This document shows positions 43,699-52,497 of a stretch of 64,000 nt of DNA, piece by piece. The stretch covers positions 1 through 64,000 of the forward strand of contig NZ_PYGA01000020.1 in assembly GCF_003014485.1 (NCBI RefSeq), given 5' to 3'. The notes under the pieces are model-generated. The model was not told the origin of the DNA. It worked only from the letters and a program-made list of their open reading frames with translations, and searched no databases. Positions within the stretch are counted from its first letter, which is position 1; each line of letters opens with the position of its first letter. Both the position numbers and the translations under genes were made by a program. The DNA comes from Murinocardiopsis flavida. GTDB lineage: Bacteria > Actinomycetota > Actinomycetes > Streptosporangiales > Streptosporangiaceae.

Positions 43699-44766
43699 CT
43701 ACTTCGCGAACCTGACACTGACGCGCCGATTCTTCTGCCGCCCGTCGTCGGTGTCGTTCGAAGCAACCGGGTCGGACGACCCATGGCCTGCCGGCTTGAA
43801 CTCGATGCCTTTTCGTTTTACCAGTTCCTTGAGCTTTTTGGTGACCTCGGAAGCTCGGTCCTCAGAGAGCGGTTGATTGATGGAGTCGTCTCCGCTGTTG
43901 TCCGTATAGCCATCAACTTTGACCGTCTTTGCGCTCGATTCGTCGATTTCCTCGGCAACTTTCTTGAGTGAGGAATCGGCCTTGCTGGTCAGGTCCGACT
44001 TGTTCAACTCGAAGAGCACATCCGACGAGAGCATGACGTTGGTCTCGTCATTGTTCTCGTCGCGTGCAGTGCCGTCTTCAAGATCCTCCTCGATCTGGCG
44101 GAGATCAAGAACTCGAGGTTTGGCGAGTTTCCCGGACGGGTCTTCCGGAACCTCTCCTCCACTGCTCAGTGGCACGTCGAAGATCGCTGGGCTGGTGGGG
44201 ATGTCGACACTGAGCTTCTTGACGTTCTTTGGAGGAGCAGGGTAGACAACCCATGTTTCGAGAGATTTGCCGGGTTCGATGTTGTAGTTGTCCCAAAGTT
44301 TGCAGTAGCAATCCTTGTTCGAGTAGGACTGCGGAAGGTAGTGCTTCATCCCTTGCGGGTCGATTAGGGAGACCCCGCTAGGAGAGTTGAGTGAGGCACC
44401 ATCGGTATCGGCCTGTGTGGCGAGTTCACTGAAGATCTCACCGGGCTCATCACCGGTGTTGGTGATCCGGAAGCTCAAGAAGACCATGTCGTCCTGCGTA
44501 CGCTGAAGCTGCATGATCTCGGTCTTCGCGCTGAACTTGAGGACCGTCTCATCGGTGGAGGCGATGGGCTTCGCCCCGTCCCCGGTCCCGCCGCCGTTGC
44601 CCCCGCCGTTGCCGGAGCCTCCGCCGTCATCACCGCCCTCTCCGCCGTCGCCACCACCGACACAGCCGGTGAGCACGGTGGCGAGAGCGACGGCGGGGGC
44701 GGCGACCCGGACGCCCAGCGAAGCTCTGCGCCAGAACGCTGGGCTACCTTTGCGCTGTTCAACCAT
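43699..44766 (-). CDS. OmpA-family peptidoglycan-binding lipoprotein
   Basis: A 355-residue lipoprotein: lipobox LTGC with Cys35, then ~30 residues of Gly/Asp linker. The N-domain (about 70-200) has CYC at 153-155. The C-terminal OmpA domain (about 245-355) has LSSDVLFELNKSDLTSKA, VDGYTDNSGDDSINQPLSEDRA and GRQKNRRVSVRFAK. Asp289 and Arg304 match residues that clasp diaminopimelate. It anchors the membrane, or the Tad machine, to peptidoglycan. In Gram-positive Tad loci it may replace the outer-membrane parts (inference). GC content is lower than in neighbouring operon genes. Confidence 0.85.
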   Translation of the reverse strand: MVEQRKGSPAFWRRASLGVRVAAPAVALATVLTGCVGGGDGGEGGDDGGGSGNGGGNGGGTGDGAKPIASTDETVLKFSAKTEIMQLQRTQDDMVFLSFRITNTGDEPGEIFSELATQADTDGASLNSPSGVSLIDPQGMKHYLPQSYSNKDCYCKLWDNYNIEPGKSLETWVVYPAPPKNVKKLSVDIPTSPAIFDVPLSSGGEVPEDPSGKLAKPRVLDLRQIEEDLEDGTARDENNDETNVMLSSDVLFELNKSDLTSKADSSLKKVAEEIDESSAKTVKVDGYTDNSGDDSINQPLSEDRASEVTKKLKELVKRKGIEFKPAGHGSSDPVASNDTDDGRQKNRRVSVRFAK

Positions 44767-44843
44767 GGGATTGCGGTCCTCTTAGATCGGGGAGACTCGG
44801 GGCGACCTGACCGAATTCGATGCGAAGCCGACACAGACCCGGG

Positions 44844-45938
44844 CTAGTTTACAGAGACGTGCACGTGGTCATAGTGGTTCTGGGTCGGGCTCCCGCGGTC
44901 CTCCATGGAGCGCCACCCCTCGCTCGCCCTTTGCGGGCTCCAGATCTTCTGCGCCCAGATGATGTACATGATGCCCAGTTTGTCGGCATTCTGCTGGATC
45001 CAGGCGGCGGTGGCGTCGCCGAGCGCCTTGTCGGCTCCGGTGGCCATGCCGCTACTGACCATGTAGTCGCATGCGCGGCCCTTCGGGTGCTCGCCGCCGC
45101 CGGCGATGCCGCCGTTGGACCGGTAACAGCCGGGACCTTTCGCGATAAGCGGCGGGAACTTCTTCAGAATGGCCTTGTGCGTGGCGCACATCAGCGGCGT
45201 GAGGTTGCCGCCGCCAGCGGGCGCGTCGCACGGTCCCATGCTTCCACCGGCAAGGTTCGACACATCACCGGTGACTCCTCCGGTCGGGTCGAAGAGGTAC
45301 TTGCCCTCCTTGTCGACCAGCTTGACCCGGATCACCGAGCGTGCGTCGGCGACGTTGTAGATCCACTTCCCGGCACAGAACGGCCGGACCTCTTCCGAGA
45401 AAGGGCTGACCTTGCGGAGCGAGCAGTTCGGCGCATCGACGCGGGCGACCGCGGCGGCCTCGCCGGAGAAGGTCTCGATCTTCTTTTCCTTCTCGGTGCC
45501 GTCGCAGGTGGTGTCGCCCCAATTGCGGCTCCGGTCGTCCTTGAGCTCCCGCTGGCATTGGGCGCCGCGTACGACGACCCGGATGTGGTTCCCGGAGAAG
45601 CCGTACATGTTGTCGCTGACACGAACGTCGGTGACGACGCCGCGGTTCTTCCTTGCATAGCGGTCGGCCGCGGCCTCGCCGGAACTCTCGTTCCAACTGG
45701 AGAAATGGATGGCGTCGCCGCCGGCGAGCGCATAGGCCATGCGGTCCTGCGTGTTTCCCGCGGCGGCGAGTGCCGCGGCGTCGGCGGCGGTTTGCGCCTG
45801 GGAACGCAAGTCATTGGCGTTGCCCAGTCGAACGAACAGGGACATTACCGCAAGGAGGGAAAACATCAAGCCGATGACGAGGAACAGGGTTGCCTGTCCC
45901 TCGTCATCGGCTGCATTCCCCCGGGAGGGAAAGTTCAT
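44844..45938 (-). CDS. TadG-like pseudopilin fused to a peptidoglycan-hydrolase domain
   Basis: A 364-residue protein. Residues 11-60 (DDEGQATLFLVIGLMFSLLA, then SQAQTAADAAALAAA) are the TadG/TadE-like N-terminus; as in TadG the +5 Glu is absent (Phe19). A middle domain with several cysteines follows (about 75-240). Residues 245-364 match the ARB_07466-like/M15-type wall hydrolase domain: GCYRSNGG, EHPKGRACDYMVSSG, and SPTQNHYDHVHVSVN with probable zinc ligands His284, Asp291 and His358/360. The hydrolase is therefore tethered by the pilus-type helix. The start ATG 45938 gives a short basic leader. Fourth from the end of the Tad operon. Confidence 0.8.
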   Translation of the reverse strand: MNFPSRGNAADDEGQATLFLVIGLMFSLLAVMSLFVRLGNANDLRSQAQTAADAAALAAAGNTQDRMAYALAGGDAIHFSSWNESSGEAAADRYARKNRGVVTDVRVSDNMYGFSGNHIRVVVRGAQCQRELKDDRSRNWGDTTCDGTEKEKKIETFSGEAAAVARVDAPNCSLRKVSPFSEEVRPFCAGKWIYNVADARSVIRVKLVDKEGKYLFDPTGGVTGDVSNLAGGSMGPCDAPAGGGNLTPLMCATHKAILKKFPPLIAKGPGCYRSNGGIAGGGEHPKGRACDYMVSSGMATGADKALGDATAAWIQQNADKLGIMYIIWAQKIWSPQRASEGWRSMEDRGSPTQNHYDHVHVSVN

Positions 45939-46035
45939 GAGGCGTATCCGTATCTCTGACCTGGTATCAAACCGGAGTCGGTATGACCCGGTAAGCCGGG
46001 TCGAGGCTGGGTCGCCGTTACCGTGCCGGCCTAGA

Positions 46036-46275
46036 TCAACCCGCCTTGCAGTTGGCCGCCATGAGGCAGTCGACCTTCTTGGTGACGGCGGTCTGAATGT
46101 CCTTGGTGACACCACTGGCGATGAGGCCGGCGAGGATCGCGGCGGCGAGGACCACCAGGGCGGCGTATTCGACGATGCCCGCACCGGCGTCACGCGTGCC
46201 GCGGGAAAGGCGGTCGCGGGTCTTCATGATGAAGCCGGTGTTCTGGTCCTCGGTGGAAACGGTGACGTTCGCCAT
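46036..46275 (-). CDS. Flp-family type IVb pilin
   Basis: A 79-residue prepilin. The leader ends at Gly31, followed by AGIVEYAALVVLAAAILAGLI (Glu36 at +5, Tyr at +6), the Flp hallmark. The tail is short, KDIQTAVTKKVDCLMAANCKAG, with two cysteines that could form a loop. It is the major pilus subunit, processed by a prepilin peptidase not found in this window. AGGAGC nine bases before ATG 46275 fixes the start. It is preceded by a 168-base gap that may hold its own promoter (TTGCCT with GATTTA near 46330-46360), as expected for a highly expressed pilin. Confidence 0.88.
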   Translation of the reverse strand: MANVTVSTEDQNTGFIMKTRDRLSRGTRDAGAGIVEYAALVVLAAAILAGLIASGVTKDIQTAVTKKVDCLMAANCKAG

Positions 46276-46443
46276 TTTCGCTGCTCCTGTATTTCTGGGG
46301 GTTTTCCCTACCCGGTGTCTTCCGATAGCCATAAATCTACGGTCTGACGGGAGGAGGCAACAGAGCCTGGGGACTCATTCGGGCGAGGGACCTGGGACCC
46401 ATGCGGGGTGGGACCGCTCGGCACCGGAATAGACGGCATCGGG

Positions 46444-47127
46444 CTACCCCACCTGTGACCTGGAGACACCGTTCCAACTGGCGATCGCGGCCGCCCTGCT
46501 GGAGACGTTGAGCTTGGCGTAAATGTGGCTCACATGATTCTTGACCGTCTTCTCGGCCAGAAAGAGCTCCTTGGCGATTTCGGCATTGGAGAGGCCCTGG
46601 GCGATGAGTGCGAGGATCTCGCATTCCCGCTGGGAGAGCCCGAGTCGCGCCGAGTGGTCCTGTGCGGCCCCTTCCGAAACGGGGTCGCTCGCGGTGGCGG
46701 GGTCGCGCAGCGCGGACAGCATCGCCGAGACGGCGACCGGCGAGAGGGGGTTCCCGCGGCCGGCGACGACCTCAAGGATGGCCTTGCTGAGCTCGTCGGC
46801 GGTGAACGCGCCGTGCACGAGGTATCCCGACGCGCCGTTGCGCAGGGCCGCCTGGATGATCTCCGGCTCCTCCGTATGGGTGAGCATGAGCACCGGCGCG
46901 GTCTTGACCAGCTCCTCGACCGCGCTCACGCCGTCGAGCAGCGGCATCCGGACGTCGAGCAGGGTGACGTCGGGCCGGAGCTCGACTACCTTCTCGATGG
47001 CCTCTCGGCCGTTGCCGGCTTCGCCCACAACGGTGACGGTCCCGGTCGCTTCGAGCAGCGAGACCAGTCCGGCGCGGACGAGGATGTTGTCGTCGACGGC
47101 AAGGGCGCGAATGGGGTCGGAATTCAT
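46444..47127 (-). CDS. NarL/LuxR-family response regulator in the Tad operon
   Basis: A 227-residue response regulator. The receiver domain (1-125) has acidic VDD near residue 12, phosphoacceptor Asp58 in TLLDVRMPLLDG, Thr/Ser in LMLTHTEEP and the Gly-Ala-Ser-Gly region before the switch Lys position (NGASGYLVHGA; the usual Lys is His here). The LuxR HTH (about 160-222) is LSQRECEILALIAQGLSNAEIAKELFLAEKTVKNHV. The ATG overlaps the kinase stop (ATGA), so the pair is translationally coupled. It probably controls Tad operon or pilin transcription. Confidence 0.9.
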   Translation of the reverse strand: MNSDPIRALAVDDNILVRAGLVSLLEATGTVTVVGEAGNGREAIEKVVELRPDVTLLDVRMPLLDGVSAVEELVKTAPVLMLTHTEEPEIIQAALRNGASGYLVHGAFTADELSKAILEVVAGRGNPLSPVAVSAMLSALRDPATASDPVSEGAAQDHSARLGLSQRECEILALIAQGLSNAEIAKELFLAEKTVKNHVSHIYAKLNVSSRAAAIASWNGVSRSQVG

Positions 47128-48335
47128 GGGGCCTCAGCAACTTGTCTCGTGGGGGAATCAGCGGGGTTGTCCTGCGGAGAGCACAGAGGAAGGCGCACGG
47201 TGACCTCGGTGCCCGCACCGGGGCTGCTCGTGACGTCGAGCTCGCCTGAGGCGTGCCGGGCGCGTTCGCGCATCCCGACCAGTCCGTAGTGTCCGGTGGG
47301 GGTATCGCCAGGGTCGAATCCGTCGCCGTCGTCCTTGATGCGGAGGTACACGTGGGAGTCGGCGGTGTCGAGGCTCACGCGGACCGAGGCGGCACCCGCG
47401 TGGCGGTCGACGTTGGTCAGCGCCTCGCGCAGGACGGAGACGATCTCGTGCCGGGCGATGGCGAGCAACGGAGTTGGCTCGCTGGTCAATTCGAGTTCGA
47501 GTGTCACGCTGCTCTCGGCCGCCCACTCGTCGCAGGCGTTCCGCACGAGGTCGGCGATGGGGCGCCCGGAGGCCTCGCTGCGGAGCTCGCCGATGAGGTC
47601 GCGAGCCTCCTTGGCCGCGACCTCGGCCGCCTGGGCGACCTGGTGGGCGGTCGTCGCCGCGCGTTCGGGGTCGCGCTCGATCCACAAGGGGAGGGCCTGC
47701 GCCGCCATTGCGGCGCCGCGAAGGGTCTTGGCGACGGAGTCGTGCATGTCGCGCGCGAGCCGGGTGCGCTCCTCGGCCGCGGCGGCGATGAGCTCGGCGG
47801 ATTGGCGTGCCTCCTGCTCCGATGCCAGCTGGTCGAAGAAGGTGCGCAGCCGGAGACCCACGAAGCCGGCGATGGCGTACAGGGCCGGATGCATGATCAG
47901 GACCTGGAAGGTCGCGGATCGCATGGCGAAGTCGTCCAGCGCGATCTGCGAGAGGAGCGCGGCGTAGTAGCAGCACACTTGCAGGACCGCCATCAGCGCG
48001 ACCCCCACGCGGCCGAACAGCACGCCGGTCAGTGTCGAGGTGAGGACGGTCGCCATGAAGAACGGGCCCGTGGGCCCGTCGAGCGCGAGGACGATGGCGG
48101 CGACCAGGGCGTCGGCGCCGATCAGCGAAGGGCGCCGTTGCAGGTGCGGTGCGAGGCGTTCCCAGTACCGGATCAGCAGCCAGGTGAGGAACGCGAAGGC
48201 GCACACCGTGATGAACACGCTCACCGTGAGGCGGTCGCGCGGCAGCAGCAGCAGGGCGATCGCGGTGAGGAGCAGCCGAACCTGGAGCAGCAGGCGCACG
48301 GTCGCGGTCAGTTGAGCCGCTGCGGCGGTCGTCAT
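47124..48335 (-). CDS. Sensor histidine kinase (HisKA_3, DesK/NarX class)
   Basis: A 403-residue membrane kinase. Five or six membrane helices span about residues 15-165. The dimerisation domain has RTRLARDMHDSVAKTLRG with phospho-His198. The HATPase domain has EALTNVDRHAGAASVRVSL (N-box), IKDDGDGFDPGD (G1) and GLVGMRERARHASGEL (G2). It pairs with the overlapping response regulator gene. AGGAGGTG ten bases before ATG 48335 favours that start. A GTG at 48383 overlaps the tadC stop (GTGA) and would add 16 residues. No large extracytoplasmic sensor domain, so the signal is likely sensed in or through the membrane. Confidence 0.88.
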   Translation of the reverse strand: MTTAAAAQLTATVRLLLQVRLLLTAIALLLLPRDRLTVSVFITVCAFAFLTWLLIRYWERLAPHLQRRPSLIGADALVAAIVLALDGPTGPFFMATVLTSTLTGVLFGRVGVALMAVLQVCCYYAALLSQIALDDFAMRSATFQVLIMHPALYAIAGFVGLRLRTFFDQLASEQEARQSAELIAAAAEERTRLARDMHDSVAKTLRGAAMAAQALPLWIERDPERAATTAHQVAQAAEVAAKEARDLIGELRSEASGRPIADLVRNACDEWAAESSVTLELELTSEPTPLLAIARHEIVSVLREALTNVDRHAGAASVRVSLDTADSHVYLRIKDDGDGFDPGDTPTGHYGLVGMRERARHASGELDVTSSPGAGTEVTVRLPLCSPQDNPADSPTRQVAEAP

Positions 48336-48379
48336 CGTTTTCGGCACCTCCTGTTCGTGGTTCGTGATCACGAGGACTC

Positions 48380-49294
48380 TCACATTCCGCCCGTGATGGT
48401 GCTCCAGTCGATGTCGAGACCGAAGAACATGGATCCCCCGAGGAGCAGCATCAGCCCGGGGAGGAGCGTGGCGGTGGACACCAGGGTGACCCGGGGGTTG
48501 ATCTTCTGCGCGAGCCGGCGCATGTACTGGGCGTCGTCGCGGCGCATGTCGAGACTGATCTCCATGAGTGCTTGAGACAACGGCGCACCGAGCTCCTCGG
48601 CCTGCTGGATCGCCGTGACGAACTTCCCCAGGGAGTCGTTGCGGTTGCGGACCCGGAGCTGCTCGAAGGCTTCTTTGCGGGGGGTCCCTAGGTCCATCTG
48701 CTGGAGCACGAGCCGGAACTCCTCGGCGAGCACGCCGGGCATCGATGCCGAGACACGCTCGATGGCCTGCCGGAACGACAGGCCGGCGCCGACGGTGACC
48801 GCCAGGACGTCGAGGAAGTCCGGAAGCTGCCGCTGGATCTGGTCCATGCGCTTCTGCCGGCGGCTGTAGAGGTCGAGATCGGTGAGCACCGCGCCAAGGA
48901 GCATGATGATGCCGAAGAACGTCTGCCCGCTGAGCACGAACAGCAGCATGAGTCCGCCGTAGAGGACGATCTCACCGGCCTTGCGCTGGGCGTAGCGTTC
49001 GGCGGTGAGTCCTTCGGGGCGGCCGGCGGTGTCGATCCTGCCGCGGATCTTGCGCATCATGCCGTCGCCGAGCAGCTTGACCGTCGTTCCCCTGAACGGC
49101 AGGCCGATGAGCTCGGTCACGCGGTGCAGGATGAAGATCTCTTCGGGCTTCTTCTTCGTGGTGGTCTCCAGCTCGGCGGAGACCTGGTTGTCCGCCGTCA
49201 GGAGGTGGAAGCCCCACACGGCGATGAGCACGATCAGTGTGCAGGCGACCCCGAGGAGCAGGATCTGCGGCAGTTCGAGGTTGACGTTCGGCAT
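48380..49294 (-). CDS. tadC: Tad pilus membrane platform protein TadC
   Basis: A 304-residue inner-membrane protein with a type II secretion F domain (about 140-285: LPDFLDVLAVTVGAGLSFRQAIERVS, and QQAEELGAPLSQALMEISLDMR) flanked by membrane helices at about 10-30, 105-140 and 270-290. It forms the assembly platform with TadB and couples to the CpaF ATPase. Nine bases separate it from tadB upstream, and its stop overlaps a possible kinase GTG start. Confidence 0.87.
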   Translation of the reverse strand: MPNVNLELPQILLLGVACTLIVLIAVWGFHLLTADNQVSAELETTTKKKPEEIFILHRVTELIGLPFRGTTVKLLGDGMMRKIRGRIDTAGRPEGLTAERYAQRKAGEIVLYGGLMLLFVLSGQTFFGIIMLLGAVLTDLDLYSRRQKRMDQIQRQLPDFLDVLAVTVGAGLSFRQAIERVSASMPGVLAEEFRLVLQQMDLGTPRKEAFEQLRVRNRNDSLGKFVTAIQQAEELGAPLSQALMEISLDMRRDDAQYMRRLAQKINPRVTLVSTATLLPGLMLLLGGSMFFGLDIDWSTITGGM

Positions 49295-49303
49295 GGCTGG
49301 CCC

Positions 49304-50233
49304 CTAGTGCTCGATCGTGGTGACGCGTCGGACCAGCACCACGCCGGCCAGCATCATGGCGCAGGAGATGGCGAGGACGATCTGTCCGCCGAACGAGCCG
49401 GTCATGGTGCGGATGACCCCCGGGTTGATCAGGTTCACCAGGAACAGTGAGCCGACGCTCATGAAGGTGAGCGCCCAGGCGGTCGATGTGCTCTCGCTCA
49501 TGATGGTCTTCACCTCGCGGTGGGTCTCCTTGCGCTCTTCGAGCGTGCCCGAGATGTTGCGCAGCGAAGTGACCAGGGCACCACCGGACCGTGACGCCAC
49601 CAGCAGGGTGCTGACCAGGACGCCGATCTCGCGTGAGGGCATCCGGTCGCGCAGTTCCGCCATTGCGGAGTCGAACGACTGGCCGACCTTGAGCGACTGC
49701 GCCACCCGGCGGAGCTCTGCTCCGGCGGGCTCGTCCAGCTCTTCGGAAGCCATGTCGACGGCGGTGGGCAGCGCCAGCCCGGCGGACGTGGCGTTCGACA
49801 GCACCCGGGCTACCTCGGGCAGTTGCGCGATGAACTCCTCCTTGCGGCGCTCCTCCTGCCGCTTCAGGTAGGCGAGGAAGATGTAGCCCACAAGGACGAT
49901 CGAGAGGACCCCGAAGATCGGTGCGAGCGTCCTCCAGACGAAGATGACGCTGAATACCGACACGACCGACATGAGAAGGAGGAAGGTGGAGACCTTGATC
50001 CGGACGCCTGCCCGGATGATGCGCTTCTCGATCTTGCGCCCGATCTCGGTCTTCTTGAGGTAGAGGTCGAGGCGCGCCATCGGTGAGGCGGACCGGCGCT
50101 CGACTTCGAGCATGGCGCTGCGCGAGGCGAGGGCCCGGTTCTGCTGGGATCCGGCGGCGACCTCGCGTACCGCCAGCACCACGAGGACGAGGGTGACGGC
50201 GGTGGCCAGCAGGATGATCTGGGGGTAGTTCAC
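49304..50233 (-). CDS. tadB: Tad pilus membrane platform protein TadB
   Basis: A 309-residue inner-membrane protein with a T2SSF domain (about 150-275: LPEVARVLSNATSAGLALPTAVDMASEEL, and TLLVASRSGGALVTSLRNISGTLEER). Helices are near 5-22, 90-125 and 255-300. GTG 50233 was chosen: a GGAG site lies 8 bases upstream and the protein then begins at its first membrane helix. The longer ATG-initiated frame runs into cpaF. Partner of TadC. Confidence 0.87.
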   Translation of the reverse strand: MNYPQIILLATAVTLVLVVLAVREVAAGSQQNRALASRSAMLEVERRSASPMARLDLYLKKTEIGRKIEKRIIRAGVRIKVSTFLLLMSVVSVFSVIFVWRTLAPIFGVLSIVLVGYIFLAYLKRQEERRKEEFIAQLPEVARVLSNATSAGLALPTAVDMASEELDEPAGAELRRVAQSLKVGQSFDSAMAELRDRMPSREIGVLVSTLLVASRSGGALVTSLRNISGTLEERKETHREVKTIMSESTSTAWALTFMSVGSLFLVNLINPGVIRTMTGSFGGQIVLAISCAMMLAGVVLVRRVTTIEH

Positions 50234-50288
50234 GGGGTGGCTCCGTGGCGGACGAGGCGGGGACGGGGGAGGAGGCGCGACGGAGGGG

Positions 50289-51626
50289 TCATGCGTCCAC
50301 ACCCCGAACGAAGGTGGTGTCGTCGTCGTCGATGACGCCGAAGACGGAGGGGACGGTCTCACCGGCGTTGAAGATCCGCTCGGCGACGTGCCGCGGCAGC
50401 GGATTGTGCACGAATGTGCCGGCGGACTTGCGTTCGGCGGTGAGCGGACTGGACTTGAAGTCCATGACGCTCTGCAACCGGAATTCCTCGCGCCGGGTCG
50501 AGGCCACGACCGCGACCTCGCCGACACGGCGGACGCCGTCGGCCGCGCGGTCGAGGTGCACGATGACGTCGACGGCGTTGTTGATCTGGTCGCGGATCGC
50601 CTCGAAGGGGATCTTGACCTCGCTCATCGACGCGAGGGTCTGCAAGCGGTAGATCGCGTCGTCGGCCGAGTTGGCGTGCACGGTGACCAGTGAGCCGTCG
50701 TGGCCGGTGTTCATGGCCTGCAACATGTCGAGGGTCTCGCCGCCGCGGACCTCACCGACGATGATGCGGTCGGGGCGCATACGCAGGGAGTTGCGCACGA
50801 GGTCGCGGATGGTGATGGCGCCGGCGCCCTCGATGTTCGGCGGCCGGGACTCCAACCGGATGACGTGCTCCTGCTGGAGTTGGAGCTCGGCGGAGTCCTC
50901 GATGGTGACGATGCGCTCGTAGCCCGGAACGAACGCGGACAGTGCGTTGAGGAACGTGGTCTTACCGGTACCGGTACCGCCCGCGACGATGCAGTTGAAG
51001 CGCGCGCGCACCAGTGAAGCCAGCAGGATGCCGGTGGCGGTGTCGAGGCTGCCCATGGACACGAGCTTCTCGATGCTGAACGGCTTGGGGAAGCGCCGGA
51101 TCGTGAGGATGGGGCCCTGGAGCGACAGCGGCGGGATGATGACGTTGACGCGTTCGCCGGTGGGGAGGCGGGCGTCGACCATGGGGCTCGACTCGTCGAC
51201 GCGGCGGTTCACCTGCGAGACGATGCGGTCGATGGTCTGCATCAACTGCTCTTCGTTGGCGAACGTGGTCTCGATGCGCTGGACCCGGCCGCGGCGTTCG
51301 ATGAAGACGTCGTCGGGGCCGTTGACCATGATCTCTGTGACGTTCTCGTCGGCGAGCAGCGGCTCCAGCACGCCGAGGCCCAGCGCCTCGTCGACGACAC
51401 GGCGGATGAGGTTGCCGCGCTCCTTGTCGGAGAGCACGGGGCCCTCGCGCGACAGGATGTGCCCGACGACCTTCTCCAGCCGGATCCGGCGCTGGGTCAG
51501 GCTGAGGAGGGCCAGGTCGTCGAGGTTGATCTCGTCGAGAAGCCGCTGCCGCCAGTGCGCGATGCTGCCCCGGTCGGCCTGGACCTCGACCTGGCGGTCT
51601 TCGGCGAGACGGTTCTTGAGTCCCAT
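50289..51626 (-). CDS. cpaF: Tad pilus assembly ATPase CpaF/TadA
   Basis: A 445-residue hexameric secretion ATPase that powers Flp pilus assembly. The N-terminal domain is about 20-165. Walker [10 protein letters not shown] is at 216-224, the Asp box is [13 protein letters not shown], Walker B is [14 protein letters not shown], and the His box is [33 protein letters not shown] near residue 100 is typical of the CpaF group. It lies in the cytosol beneath TadB/TadC. Gap of 55 bases to tadB. Confidence 0.93.
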   Translation of the reverse strand: MGLKNRLAEDRQVEVQADRGSIAHWRQRLLDEINLDDLALLSLTQRRIRLEKVVGHILSREGPVLSDKERGNLIRRVVDEALGLGVLEPLLADENVTEIMVNGPDDVFIERRGRVQRIETTFANEEQLMQTIDRIVSQVNRRVDESSPMVDARLPTGERVNVIIPPLSLQGPILTIRRFPKPFSIEKLVSMGSLDTATGILLASLVRARFNCIVAGGTGTGKTTFLNALSAFVPGYERIVTIEDSAELQLQQEHVIRLESRPPNIEGAGAITIRDLVRNSLRMRPDRIIVGEVRGGETLDMLQAMNTGHDGSLVTVHANSADDAIYRLQTLASMSEVKIPFEAIRDQINNAVDVIVHLDRAADGVRRVGEVAVVASTRREEFRLQSVMDFKSSPLTAERKSAGTFVHNPLPRHVAERIFNAGETVPSVFGVIDDDDTTFVRGVDA

Positions 51627-51677
51627 GACGTCCTTTGTGTCACTACTGGGCGGAAAGGTGCGGTGAGGAGCGTTCGG

Positions 51678-52049
51678 CTACAGCACCGGCATCTCCACCC
51701 TGCGGGTCAGTGTGATGTCGAAGGGCGCGCTCTGCCACATGATGGGGGTGTCGACGCTCACCTGCGTGTAGACGCCGTTGCCGGTGTATCCGCTGCGGAC
51801 CTCGGCGTGGTCGAGCCAGCTCGGCAGGGACGCCCGCGCGGTCGCCTGGGCCGAACCGAGCCCCTGCGGGCCGGCGACCCGGGCACCGGCGCGCGCCGCG
51901 GCCTCGATGCGCTCGATGGCGGTGAACGAGAAGTACACCTCCATCGCCAGGACGATCGCGGCGAGCAGGAACGGGAAGAACGCGGCGAACTCGATGATCT
52001 GCGCGCCGCGGTCGCCGCGCCGGGCGGCGCGGTGGATTCGGGTGATCAT
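51678..52049 (-). CDS. TadE-like pseudopilin
   Basis: A 123-residue minor pilin. Basic leader to Gly15, then AQIIEFAAFFPFLLAAIVLAM with Glu20 at +5, and the helical tail IERIEAAARAGARVAG typical of TadE, followed by a small beta-rich domain. Processed by a prepilin peptidase in known Tad systems. Spaced 46 bases after the other TadE gene and 51 before cpaF. Confidence 0.82.
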   Translation of the reverse strand: MITRIHRAARRGDRGAQIIEFAAFFPFLLAAIVLAMEVYFSFTAIERIEAAARAGARVAGPQGLGSAQATARASLPSWLDHAEVRSGYTGNGVYTQVSVDTPIMWQSAPFDITLTRRVEMPVL

Positions 52050-52095
52050 GAGGCCCCCTCGTTCGGAGCGGCTCCGCAGGGCGTGCGTGGGCGGC

Positions 52096-52497
52096 TCATG
52101 GGATGGGCTCGACGGTGTCCTCGAGGACGACCTTGGTCTCGGCGCCGATGTCCCAGCTGCTGTTGAAGCCGGGCAGCACGATCGGGATCTTGATCTCGAC
52201 CTGGATGTAGGTGTTGAGGTTGCGATCCTCGGAGTCGATGCTGAACGCGTCGTCGTGGTTCCACGGGGCGGAGATGCGCTTCTTCGCCCGCTCCTCGATC
52301 TTCTCGGCGTCGTAGGGGGTCACCGCGGCCTGGCGGGCGCCCTCCGCCGCGGCGTGGCTGGCGTACATGGAGGTCAGGCCGATCATGATGACCTGCCACA
52401 CGAGGAGCGCGAAGAAGAGGATGAACGGCGTCAACGCCGCCAGTTCGACCAGGGCGACCCCGTGGTCGTCCCGGCGCCGTTTCAGCCGTCCGGTCAT
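52096..52497 (-). CDS. TadE-like pseudopilin, second copy
   Basis: A 133-residue minor pilin: basic leader MTGRLKRRRDDHG, then VALVELAALTPFILFFALLVW with Glu18 at +5 after Gly13, and the AAAEGARQAA helix of TadE. A C-terminal domain follows with IQVEIKIPIVLPGFNSSW. The ATG overlaps the cpaE stop by four bases (ATGA), so it is translationally coupled to cpaE. Confidence 0.82.
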   Translation of the reverse strand: MTGRLKRRRDDHGVALVELAALTPFILFFALLVWQVIMIGLTSMYASHAAAEGARQAAVTPYDAEKIEERAKKRISAPWNHDDAFSIDSEDRNLNTYIQVEIKIPIVLPGFNSSWDIGAETKVVLEDTVEPIP

